The notes beneath the pieces were generated by a model. The model was given only the letters and a program-made list of their open reading frames with translations, had not been told where the DNA came from and did no database searches. Shown here one piece after another: positions 26,232 to 34,871 of a stretch of DNA of 64,000 nucleotides (its first letter is position 1; every line of letters begins with the position of its first letter). Location of the stretch: the NCBI GenBank assembly GCA_030668485.1, contig DAOUTW010000008.1:1-64000 (forward strand), in the 5' to 3' direction. Position numbers and translations under genes: made by a program. This DNA comes from Candidatus Zixiibacteriota bacterium (GTDB lineage Bacteria; Zixibacteria; MSB-5A5; GN15; JAAZOE01).

Positions 26232-28643
26232 CTATTCTATCTCTATATTATAAGGCATACGATAGAAAATGTATTCTGATTCAAGAAAGTTTGAGGCGGC
26301 CAGTTCCTGACCGGCTCCAGCCAGCCATGATGATATTTTCCTGTAAAATTCCGGAATATCAAAGGGGTTGCGAAAGAAATATTTCTCCTGTGGGTAAGAG
26401 ACAACCAGAGCCTCCTCACGATTGATACCCGATTCATCACACAGCGCTTGCAGGGCCTCATGGACTCCGCCAAGATGATCGGCCAGGCCGTTGGCCACGG
26501 CCTCGGTTCCGGTCCAGACCTGCCCTCGCCCGAGATTGTTGACCGAATCGGCCGATATTCCCCGAACCTTTCCCACTTTTTCAATAAAATGCTCGTAAAA
26601 ACGTCGCATCTGATCCCTGACAAGCTGCCGTTGCTCTTCGGTAAACGGTTCGTACAGCGAGAACATATTGGCATTTCGGCCGCGGCTGTAGCTTTCGGTA
26701 TAGACGCCGATTTTATCAAGGAGTTCGGAAATATTGCTTTTGCCACCGTAAACACCGATGGAACCGGTGATTGTATTTCGGTTGACATAGATCGGGCTAT
26801 CGATACTACTGATATAATAGCCGCCGGAGGCGGCGACATTACTCATGGAGATTACGACCGGTTTTTTCTTCACCGTTTTTTCTATCTCATGCCAGATCAA
26901 ATCGGAGGCCAGCACCGACCCGCCGGGAGAATTGACACGCAGGACGACTCCTTTGATCCGGCAGTCACTTCGCACCCTTTTGATGGCGTTGAGCATCTCG
27001 AACTCGCCGATACGGCCGCCGGAGCTTCCCAAGGTAATGTCACCATCGGCGATTATAAGCGCAAGATGGGGTGGCTCGCCCCAATTGTCGTCGTAAACAT
27101 CACGGTTGATATACGCCCTCAGAGAAAAATCACCGGACAAGCCCGCCACGCCGGAACCGGCGTATTGCTTGCGGGCCTCGTCGAGATAGGATAAATCATC
27201 AACCAAACCGTATTCGACGGCGTCGACCGAGGTCAGGGGGGCCTGATCGATGAGGGCTTTTATCGAATCGGACTTCAGACCGCGATTGGCTGATAACTGC
27301 TCAATCATCTCCGCATAAAGCTTATCAAGTATCCGGTTGATCTGCTTTCGATTCGGTTCGGTCGGTCGATCGAACATAAACCGTTCTGGGGCGGTTTTAT
27401 ATTCATCCACCCGTTCGATCTCGGCCTCTATCCCGATTTTGTCCATCAATCCCTTGATTGACATCAAGTTGGCTCGCAGGCCGGTCAAATTTAATTGGGA
27501 TACCGGGGGAATCACGATAGTATCGGCGGCGCTGGCGAGGATATACCCGAGATTGTTAGGTGATGCAATAAAGGCATATACCTTTTTATGGCGCGATTTG
27601 AAATAGTTGACCGCGCCGGTCAACTCCCCTACTTTGCCGAGACCGCATCGCAGCAACCCGATATTGAGAAAGAGCCTGTCGATTTCATCATCATCCGCGG
27701 CGCGGTAAATACCGTCGACATAATCGAAATATTTCAGCGGCTTTTTGCCGAACATGGGGGTCTTTAGATTTTCCGGAAGGGTGCCATCGAGGCGAACGGT
27801 TAGTGATTTCCGACGCGGTTTGGTAAGCGATGGCTGCTTTCCTTTGACCGATCCGGAGAAAGTGGTGCCCCGATAACTTTTGGCGTCACGGTTAAAATTA
27901 TGATAGTGGCCGGCGAAACCGGAACCGAAATTGGCTCGGAAACCGAGGTTAAATCGGGAATGGTTGTCAAAATCGGCATACAGATACAGACCCGGTTTGG
28001 GTCTGACCTCGATCCCGGTTCTGAAATCGGCTACATCGAGATTTTCCTTTTGAGTCATATCGACATCGAAGGAAACTGTAACCAGATCCTTATAGACACG
28101 GAATGCTGCGCCATAGACAAACCTGACATCGCTTTTTTCGCCGTCGATACGGCCTCGATTCAGATTTTCCACTCGCCCGCCGATGGAAGCGTTCTTGTTG
28201 TATTGCGTCAGTAGCGCTATGGTCCAGAGATGGCGACGGTTCAGATTTCCCGGACCGTTTTTTATATACCGGTATGACAGGCCAAAGTTCAGACGCTTCC
28301 CTCCGCCAAGAGCAAAAATATACTCATCAAGATTGGCCAGATTGTCGTCTTTGACATGGCGGTGTGCGATCGCCAGCATTTTCATCGATATCGCCCCCCC
28401 CCAGTCGCGAATGACACGATTGTCGCGCTGAGTGAAGATGAACATCGAACCCATTTGCCTGTTGGCCAGGGCGGCCGGATTGATCCATACCGAGCTCGGG
28501 CCAAAGACCGAAGCCACCGGCCGATAGAAAAAGACATCGTCGGGCATTTCCAGTTCCACGGCCCGGCTTGATCCGGCAATGAAGAAAATGGCTGTAAGCG
28601 AAATAATTATCACCAATACGCATTCCCTGCGTCCTATCTTCAT
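26232..28643 (-). CDS. sppA: SppA-type signal peptide peptidase with N-terminal barrel-like domain
   Basis: An 803-residue protein in two parts. Residues about 30-270 after the signal peptide are strand-rich, with PSSVWINPAALANRQMG near the start and later RLNFGLSYRY. This is the pattern of PorV-like outer-membrane barrels. From about 290 on comes a 67K-type SppA with both repeats: catalytic Lys near 416 (DEYKTAPE) and Ser near 606 (VAASGGYY), plus NSPGGSV. SppA enzymes cut leftover signal peptides and small proteins. Classic SppA has an inner-membrane anchor; none is seen here, so a different location is inferred. Start overlaps the upstream stop by one base. Confidence 0.88.
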   Translation of the reverse strand: MKIGRRECVLVIIISLTAIFFIAGSSRAVELEMPDDVFFYRPVASVFGPSSVWINPAALANRQMGSMFIFTQRDNRVIRDWGGAISMKMLAIAHRHVKDDNLANLDEYIFALGGGKRLNFGLSYRYIKNGPGNLNRRHLWTIALLTQYNKNASIGGRVENLNRGRIDGEKSDVRFVYGAAFRVYKDLVTVSFDVDMTQKENLDVADFRTGIEVRPKPGLYLYADFDNHSRFNLGFRANFGSGFAGHYHNFNRDAKSYRGTTFSGSVKGKQPSLTKPRRKSLTVRLDGTLPENLKTPMFGKKPLKYFDYVDGIYRAADDDEIDRLFLNIGLLRCGLGKVGELTGAVNYFKSRHKKVYAFIASPNNLGYILASAADTIVIPPVSQLNLTGLRANLMSIKGLMDKIGIEAEIERVDEYKTAPERFMFDRPTEPNRKQINRILDKLYAEMIEQLSANRGLKSDSIKALIDQAPLTSVDAVEYGLVDDLSYLDEARKQYAGSGVAGLSGDFSLRAYINRDVYDDNWGEPPHLALIIADGDITLGSSGGRIGEFEMLNAIKRVRSDCRIKGVVLRVNSPGGSVLASDLIWHEIEKTVKKKPVVISMSNVAASGGYYISSIDSPIYVNRNTITGSIGVYGGKSNISELLDKIGVYTESYSRGRNANMFSLYEPFTEEQRQLVRDQMRRFYEHFIEKVGKVRGISADSVNNLGRGQVWTGTEAVANGLADHLGGVHEALQALCDESGINREEALVVSYPQEKYFFRNPFDIPEFYRKISSWLAGAGQELAASNFLESEYIFYRMPYNIEIE

Positions 28644-29710
28644 TATTGGCCTCCTGCAACATTGCTTCGTATCGGTCGTTTGATGGTGATATTACCGCTG
28701 CCGCGGGCGGTTAGCCGTATCTCGGCGGTTCCTTCACCGGAGATAAATTCGAGACGGCTTTCATCAACCAGTACTGGAACGATGTCCATATGATCGGCTG
28801 AGACGGTCGCATCTTCTCCGACCTTGCAGATGAACTCGGCGTCGACACTTTCTTCGATCTCGATATTGATATGTTCATATTGGTTGTTTACACGGATTTT
28901 TCCGGTAGTCAGGGAATCGAACGAGAGACTGATAAGCGCCGAAATATTTTTCAAACGATTCTTGCTGCCGTGCAGAAACAAATTCTGGCCGATGATATTA
29001 TCGTAGCTGGTGCGGGCGTCCAATTCACCCCGGAAGCCGTCAATAGATATTTCACCATGTTCATTGCGGATGGTGGCCAGACTTTCTCCGGTGTCGATAT
29101 TTTCCAGACGGAGCTTGTCATATTTATTGGTCGCCGTGACTCTGCCGGTGACATCCTTTATAATCAGCGGGCGATTGGATACTTTGACCTCGACATCCCC
29201 CACTACCTTTTCCACCTGGACTTTGCTCAACGATTCCGGCACCGTAAACTCGGCAAAAGGACCAACGGCGGTGATATTGAAATATGAGGTGTTAATCTGA
29301 ACCGGGCAATTGTCGGGGATAGTAATCTCTATGATCAATCGACCGGAATTATTGGTGCCGCTCCAGGGGGCGCTGGCCGGAGTTCTCAGGGATAAGATAA
29401 TCATATCTTTTTGTTGTTCGATTTCAACCTTGATAACCTCGGCATACTCGCCGGCCTCGACTTTAGTCGGGGTCTTGAGCAGTTTGCGATAGGAATAACT
29501 GCAGTCATTCCCGCCGGCCTTGAGAGTCAGCTCGCCTGCGAGGGTGCTGGCCGCGTTGATAACGAGCCTCAGGTTCGGCCTCATAGCGATTTTCCCCTGC
29601 TCGGTATCGCTAATGAAAACCCCCTCCGCCTTTTTGGTCAGCGATTGCGCAGCGGCCGTATTAAGCCAAACAGCTAAAAGCGCCAGAGCAATCCAAAACG
29701 ATTTCGTCAT
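28643..29710 (-). CDS. Exported DUF4097-like beta-repeat protein
   Basis: A 355-residue protein with a signal peptide (LALLAVWLNTAAAQ). The rest is a beta-rich run in which short strands repeat, such as VEKVVGDVEVKVSN and VTATNKYDKLRLENID, in the way of DUF4097/DUF2807 adhesin-like right-handed helices. No catalytic motif is apparent. The start overlaps the methyltransferase gene by four bases (ATGA) and the end overlaps SppA by one base, so the three are translated as one unit. It may assist envelope proteolysis or sense the envelope. Confidence 0.7.
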   Translation of the reverse strand: MTKSFWIALALLAVWLNTAAAQSLTKKAEGVFISDTEQGKIAMRPNLRLVINAASTLAGELTLKAGGNDCSYSYRKLLKTPTKVEAGEYAEVIKVEIEQQKDMIILSLRTPASAPWSGTNNSGRLIIEITIPDNCPVQINTSYFNITAVGPFAEFTVPESLSKVQVEKVVGDVEVKVSNRPLIIKDVTGRVTATNKYDKLRLENIDTGESLATIRNEHGEISIDGFRGELDARTSYDNIIGQNLFLHGSKNRLKNISALISLSFDSLTTGKIRVNNQYEHINIEIEESVDAEFICKVGEDATVSADHMDIVPVLVDESRLEFISGEGTAEIRLTARGSGNITIKRPIRSNVAGGQ

Positions 29711-30498
29711 CCTTGTTTCCTTTCCAACGCATTGATCCAGAACATCAATATCGTTCCCGCCATGGCCGAATTGAGCGATTCGATTTTCTGTGACATCGGT
29801 ATTCTGATTTTATGATGGGATGCGGCTGCCATCGCCCGGCTGGTTCCGGTCGCCTCCGAGCCGATAACCAGGGCGGCCTTAGCTGCCAATTCGGGCGACA
29901 GATTGATTTCCTCTCCCCTCGCGTCGGCTTCGTATATGGTGTAGTCATGCTTTTTCAACTGATCGACAATCTCGGATTCGTGGGCGCCATCGACGATCGG
30001 TATTTTAAAAAATCCACCCATGGTGGCCCGAACCGTTTTGGGATTGATCGTTTCGGCCGATCCCGGTGTGGTTATTACCAGGTCGAAATGAAACGCCACC
30101 GCCGCTCGCACCAACGCTCCCATGTTTCCCGGATCACCGATCCGGTCACATATCAATATTCTACGATACCCCTTATCCAATTGTTGCTCAAGAGAATACT
30201 TTTTATAATCGAACAAAGCAACTATCCCCTGCGAGGTTTTGGTATCGGAGAGACGGGCGCATTCCCGAGCCGAAATCGACTGAACCGGCACTTTTCGTGC
30301 AATGAAATCTTTAACCAGTTGTTCGCCCCGGGGATTGATTTCCGATGGCGCGTGCATCACCGAGAGCGGCATGTAATCGGCTCGCAATGCTTCCTCCAGC
30401 AGCCTGACTCCCTCTGCCAGGAAACGGTCATCCTGTTTTCGTCCCTTCTTGCTATGGAGAGAGGCGAGATATTTCAGTTCGGTTTTAGTCAGGGCCAC
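29707..30498 (-). CDS. SpoU/TrmH-family RNA 2'-O-methyltransferase
   Basis: A 263-residue enzyme of the TrmH (SPOUT) family, which methylates ribose 2'-OH of rRNA or tRNA using SAM. A substrate-binding N-terminal domain (about 1-95) carries KRxKxxLxSLxxKKxR-like KYLASLHSKKGRKQ. The catalytic domain has the three trefoil-knot motifs, the last two visible as VIGSEATGTSRA and RIPMSQKIESLNSAMAGTIL. It opens the minus-strand cluster; a 73-bp divergent region separates it from the patatin gene. Confidence 0.9.
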   Translation of the reverse strand: MALTKTELKYLASLHSKKGRKQDDRFLAEGVRLLEEALRADYMPLSVMHAPSEINPRGEQLVKDFIARKVPVQSISARECARLSDTKTSQGIVALFDYKKYSLEQQLDKGYRRILICDRIGDPGNMGALVRAAVAFHFDLVITTPGSAETINPKTVRATMGGFFKIPIVDGAHESEIVDQLKKHDYTIYEADARGEEINLSPELAAKAALVIGSEATGTSRAMAAASHHKIRIPMSQKIESLNSAMAGTILMFWINALERKQG

Positions 30499-30571
30499 GT
30501 CACTTTATCCTTGTTTTTTCGCGATACTTTTCAATATATGAAAAAGAACCGTTTTTAGCTTTGGTGAGCAA

Positions 30572-33214
30572 GTGAAAACTGCCGTCTATATTTTTCTGCT
30601 TTTGACCTTTCTTGTTGCGGCGGCTTCGGCCGACGATGGGGCCATGCCTGCTTCCGTACCGATTGCTATCGATACCATATCGGTGGAGCGGAGCAACCGG
30701 CCGCCTAGGGATTTCCGTGTTCGCCGGACTTTTTATCCTCACCGTATCGGCCTGGCGCTTTCGGGTGGCGGCGCGCGCGGTTTTGCCCAGATCGGGGTGC
30801 TGAAAGCTATCGACGATGCCGGCCTGGATATTTCCTATATCGCAGGCAGTTCCATGGGGAGCATAATCGGCGGCCTTTACGCATCAGGTTATAGCGCAAG
30901 GGAAATCGAAGAGAATGTCCGGCAAGTCGACTTTTCTTCACTCTTTTCCGACTCCCCCCAACGGCAGTCATTACTAATAACGCAACGGGAAGAACAGGAC
31001 CGATACCTGTTTTCGATCCGTTTTGACGGATATAAACCGTATATCCCGCGAGCTCTTACGGTTGGACAGCGCCTGACGGCATATCTGACCGATCTGACCA
31101 TCCGCGCCGACTATGGTTGCGCCGGTAACTTCGATTACCTGCCGATCCCATTTCGGGCGGTGGCGACCGATATCGGTGACGGCAGCAAAGCAGTCCTGAA
31201 AAGCGGCAATCTGGCCGATGCCATGCGAGCCTCGATCGCTTTTCCGCTGGCATTCGCGCCGGTGGAACTGGATGGTAAATACCTCATGGACGGCGGCATG
31301 GTCGATCCTATTCCGGTTAATATCTGCCGCCGGATGGGAGCCGATTATGTAATTGCCGTCAATACCGCCTCGCCCCTTCTTCCGGTAGAAAATATCGATA
31401 ATCCGGTCGATATCGCCAATCAGGTAACGACAATCATGACCCAGAACGCCCTGGCGGAGCAGCTTCGCGGCGCCGATTACATTTTGACACCGTTGATCGA
31501 TAGTCTGGAATCGCTCGATTTTGATATGATCGATACCCTGGTCGCGCTGGGGTATAAAGCCGGCGTTCGGGCCGTTGGGGTGATCAAACGTGATTTGTCA
31601 GTTGGATCGGGTGAAGGAAATATCCGGATTAGTGGGGTTGAGACGATACGCGAAGATCAATTACTGAGCTATCTCAAGAATAATTTTCCGGTGCGGCCCG
31701 GCCAATCGATACAACCGGGTGTAATTAGTGAAGCGTTACTGTACGCCGACCGGGAGATGAAATTCCACCGGATGACGGCGTATCTTGTGCCGGCTGAGGA
31801 TGGGACTGTTATTCGTATCGACGGCGAGCCGAATCTTCCGGGAAATAAGATCGATTATGAATTTGCCGGTAACAAAGTTATTCCCGATTCCCTTCTGGTG
31901 ACCTACTTCCCGGCAGGCGAAAATCCGCTGTCGTTGATCGAGGTGAAAAAAGCGGCCGATTCGATTATCGCTCTTTTGCACGGGAGCGGGTTTGATCTGG
32001 CCCATATTCGTTCGATCGATTACGATCATGAAAACGGGCGACTGCAGGTTTCATTCGACGAGGGGTATCTTGATATTGTCGATATCCGTGGCAACCGCCG
32101 CACTCGGAGTTGGATTATCAAAGCCAACTACCCCCTCCGACCGGGAGATCCGTTCGATGTGCGAAAATCGGATAAAGGGCTGGCTAATATTTTCGGAACC
32201 GGTTTTTTCGAGCATGTCGGACTGGATATCAGACCGACGGCCAACGGCGTTCAGCTTACTATTGACGTTAAGGAGAAGAAATTTACACAGGTTCGTTTCG
32301 GCGCTCATTGGGATGATGAGTACCAATCGGAGATGTTCGTCGAATTACTCGACGACAATATTCTCGGGGCCGGGATTCAGGCCCTGGGCCATACCCATAT
32401 CGGCTCACGGCGCAACAAATACGAGCTGTCACTCAAAGCCAACCGACTTTCCCGAACCCTGATTACCGCTCAAAACCGGTTTTACTTTTCCCGTTTGCGG
32501 CGGCGTTTGTTTCAGGAGAACGGCGCACCCGACGGTTTCCGCGTTGAGGATCGGGTGGGATGGTCGATCCTGATCGGCCAGCAGATTGCCCGATTGGGGG
32601 CAATCGATTTCAAATATCGTCTGGAGGATATCAGTACCCGGCTGACTATCACGGGAGAAGAAGACGATCATGTCCTGTCGACCTTCACGGCCAAATCGAC
32701 AGTGGAAACATTCAACAAATATCCCTATCCCGATTACGGGCATCGCCAGGATATCGCCATTGAATTTACCGGTAAATGGCTGGGGGGCACCTTTGAGGAA
32801 TATACCAAAATCTTCGGATCGCTTGAGGGATACGCTCCGATCGGCGATTACCTGAATATTCATCCGCGGGTTGCCGCCGGGATTTCGACCGCCAACCTGC
32901 CCGATATCGAAAAATATTATATCGGAGGTATGCATAATTTCTCCGGATATCGTACAGATCAACTTTATGGTGACAAATTCTTCGTGGCCAATGTTCAGTT
33001 GCGGATCAAATTTCCATATCGGGTCTACCTTATTGGAAATTTCGATTACGGTAATGTTTTCGACGATTATGAGCATATCAAGATCAAGGCTTTCCGCAAG
33101 GGTTGGGGTGGTGCTATTTCGATAGATACCCCGTTGGGCCCGTTCGATTTCGGCGCCGGCAAGGCCGACGACTCTGGCTGGCGGCTGTATTTAAATGTCG
33201 GCCTGCAGTTTTGA
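30572..33214 (+). CDS. Patatin-like type Vd autotransporter (PlpD-like lipase)
   Basis: An 880-residue outer-membrane protein from a GTG start. A signal peptide (about 1-20) is followed by a patatin phospholipase domain (about 58-260). Its oxyanion motif is GGGARG, its nucleophile S94 lies in GSSMG, and its dyad acid D240 in DGG. A POTRA-like section (about 470-560) and a BamA/Omp85-type 16-strand barrel (about 560-880) end in LYLNVGLQF, with terminal Phe. This order, patatin-POTRA-barrel, defines PlpD-type type Vd secretion, in which the lipase domain is exported through its own barrel. A lipid substrate is inferred. It is divergent from the SpoU gene. Confidence 0.9.
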   Translation: MKTAVYIFLLLTFLVAAASADDGAMPASVPIAIDTISVERSNRPPRDFRVRRTFYPHRIGLALSGGGARGFAQIGVLKAIDDAGLDISYIAGSSMGSIIGGLYASGYSAREIEENVRQVDFSSLFSDSPQRQSLLITQREEQDRYLFSIRFDGYKPYIPRALTVGQRLTAYLTDLTIRADYGCAGNFDYLPIPFRAVATDIGDGSKAVLKSGNLADAMRASIAFPLAFAPVELDGKYLMDGGMVDPIPVNICRRMGADYVIAVNTASPLLPVENIDNPVDIANQVTTIMTQNALAEQLRGADYILTPLIDSLESLDFDMIDTLVALGYKAGVRAVGVIKRDLSVGSGEGNIRISGVETIREDQLLSYLKNNFPVRPGQSIQPGVISEALLYADREMKFHRMTAYLVPAEDGTVIRIDGEPNLPGNKIDYEFAGNKVIPDSLLVTYFPAGENPLSLIEVKKAADSIIALLHGSGFDLAHIRSIDYDHENGRLQVSFDEGYLDIVDIRGNRRTRSWIIKANYPLRPGDPFDVRKSDKGLANIFGTGFFEHVGLDIRPTANGVQLTIDVKEKKFTQVRFGAHWDDEYQSEMFVELLDDNILGAGIQALGHTHIGSRRNKYELSLKANRLSRTLITAQNRFYFSRLRRRLFQENGAPDGFRVEDRVGWSILIGQQIARLGAIDFKYRLEDISTRLTITGEEDDHVLSTFTAKSTVETFNKYPYPDYGHRQDIAIEFTGKWLGGTFEEYTKIFGSLEGYAPIGDYLNIHPRVAAGISTANLPDIEKYYIGGMHNFSGYRTDQLYGDKFFVANVQLRIKFPYRVYLIGNFDYGNVFDDYEHIKIKAFRKGWGGAISIDTPLGPFDFGAGKADDSGWRLYLNVGLQF

Positions 33215-33277
33215 CTAAATTTGCAATTTCGCCAAAAAGTGATTGACGTCGGTAAAGACACTACCTAAATTAATCAC

Positions 33278-34180
33278 ATGTTTAGGCGAAGGAGAATATA
33301 TAAGAATTTCCATCCTGATCGGGATGTGGTCTTACATCATGGAAATTGTCTCGATCTGCTAAAACAGATTCCTGATGAAACAGTACAGCTAGTTGTTACC
33401 TCACCGCCATATAATATCGGAAAGGAATATGAAAAAAAGCTTAAATTGGATCACTATTTACTCCAGCAGGAAACCGTGATAAAAGAATGTGTGCGTGTTT
33501 TATCAAAATGCGGTAGTATTTGTTGGCAAGTTGGCAATTATATAGAAAAGAAATCAATTATTCCTTTGGACAGCGTTCTCTATCCTATTTTTCGTAAATT
33601 GGGATTGACCATGCGAAATCGAATCATCTGGAATTTTCAGCATGGATTACATTGTTCGCAGCGTTTTTCTGGACGCTATGAATCAGTAATTTGGTATACA
33701 AAATCTGATGATTATGTTTTTAATCTGGATCCGATTAGAGTGCCACAAAAGTACCCTGGCAAAAAATATTTTAAGGGCCCCAATGCAGGTAAATATTCAT
33801 GTAATCCTCTCGGCAAAAACCCTAGTGATGTATGGCAAATCCCCAATGTTAAAGCCAATCATGTGGAGAAAACAGTTCACCCCTGCCAATTTCCCGTCGA
33901 ATTAATAGAGCGATTAGTGTTATCGATGTCTAACAAAGAGGATTGGGTTTTTGATCCATTTTTGGGCACAGGAACCACTATAATAGCTGCCATCAGACAT
34001 GATAGAAGAGGGGCGGGATCTGAAATTATGGAGAAATATGTAGAAATATCAAAGGATCGGATTGAGCAGGAATCATTGGGCATACTAAAAACTCGTCCAA
34101 TGAATAAGCCGATTTACGATCCCAAAGAAGCCGGTAATAGCCTGACTAACCCTCCTTGGGAAATAGAGCCAAAAACTTGA
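33278..34180 (+). CDS. DNA methyltransferase of a BglII-like system (N4-cytosine type)
   Basis: A 300-residue beta-class methyltransferase. The catalytic motif SPPY (in VVTSPPYNIG) comes before the SAM-binding FxGxG motif (FDPFLGTGTT), which gives the beta order. SPPY is typical of N4-cytosine methylases, although some N6-adenine enzymes share it. The gene is clearly more AT-rich than its neighbours. Forty-one bases later comes a BglII-like endonuclease, so the two form a restriction-modification pair likely gained by transfer. The enzyme should protect host sites. Confidence 0.88.
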   Translation: MFRRRRIYKNFHPDRDVVLHHGNCLDLLKQIPDETVQLVVTSPPYNIGKEYEKKLKLDHYLLQQETVIKECVRVLSKCGSICWQVGNYIEKKSIIPLDSVLYPIFRKLGLTMRNRIIWNFQHGLHCSQRFSGRYESVIWYTKSDDYVFNLDPIRVPQKYPGKKYFKGPNAGKYSCNPLGKNPSDVWQIPNVKANHVEKTVHPCQFPVELIERLVLSMSNKEDWVFDPFLGTGTTIIAAIRHDRRGAGSEIMEKYVEISKDRIEQESLGILKTRPMNKPIYDPKEAGNSLTNPPWEIEPKT

Positions 34181-34221
34181 TAATGCCTATTAACAATAAC
34201 GGCTATTGAAAGAAGGGCATC

Positions 34222-34833
34222 ATGAAAATTGTCGAAACTTATTCCCACCTCAATGGATTGGAATTTTTGCTTGTGCATAAGAAGAAATTATGGGGAGAAA
34301 TAAAAACAGTTATAAAAAATGTCGATGCACGCGCCTGCAAGACTAAAATATCAAAAGAGAAAACCAAAAAAGGAAAACGTCTCTTTAGCCCGGTTGCGAT
34401 GAATTCGGAATTCAAGCGTCTTCTGCAAAAATCGCAATGGGAGGAGAGTAGAGTAAGCTATTGGGTAACAAAAAGCGAAAAGCTAATTAGAAAGACACTG
34501 TCTATGCCTTCAGACGAGCAAAAGAAGGAAATTGTTGATGCGGGTGAAATTCCATATTTTAGCTATAATCAGACCGATTTTGTCAAGGATAGAGTAGCAC
34601 TGGAAGTGCAATTCGGTAAATACTCCTTTGTCGCATACGATCTTTTTGTTAAACATCTTGCTTTTTATATAGGTGATAAAATAGACGTTGGAATTGAGTT
34701 GCTTCCCATGAAGGAACTTTCGTCACAAATGAGTTCTGGTGTCCCATATTATGAGGGGGAACTTTATAACGTGATCCGACAAGGTCGGGGTGTTCCTGCT
34801 GTACCTCTTGTAATTTTGGGAATCAAGCCATAG
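34222..34833 (+). CDS. BglII-family type II restriction endonuclease
   Basis: A 203-residue endonuclease of the RE_BglII family. The catalytic pattern TDFVKDRVALEVQFG has Asp, then Glu nine residues later and Gln eleven later. That spacing equals D84, E93 and Q95 reported for BglII. FVAYDLFVKHLAFY downstream is also characteristic. BglII cuts AGATCT and its relative BstYI cuts RGATCY, so the target here is probably one of these. Start behind AAGAAGGG. AT-rich like its partner. Confidence 0.85.
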   Translation: MKIVETYSHLNGLEFLLVHKKKLWGEIKTVIKNVDARACKTKISKEKTKKGKRLFSPVAMNSEFKRLLQKSQWEESRVSYWVTKSEKLIRKTLSMPSDEQKKEIVDAGEIPYFSYNQTDFVKDRVALEVQFGKYSFVAYDLFVKHLAFYIGDKIDVGIELLPMKELSSQMSSGVPYYEGELYNVIRQGRGVPAVPLVILGIKP

Positions 34834-34871
34834 TTTTTTTATTCGATAGAAATATCTGCTGAATAGAAATA

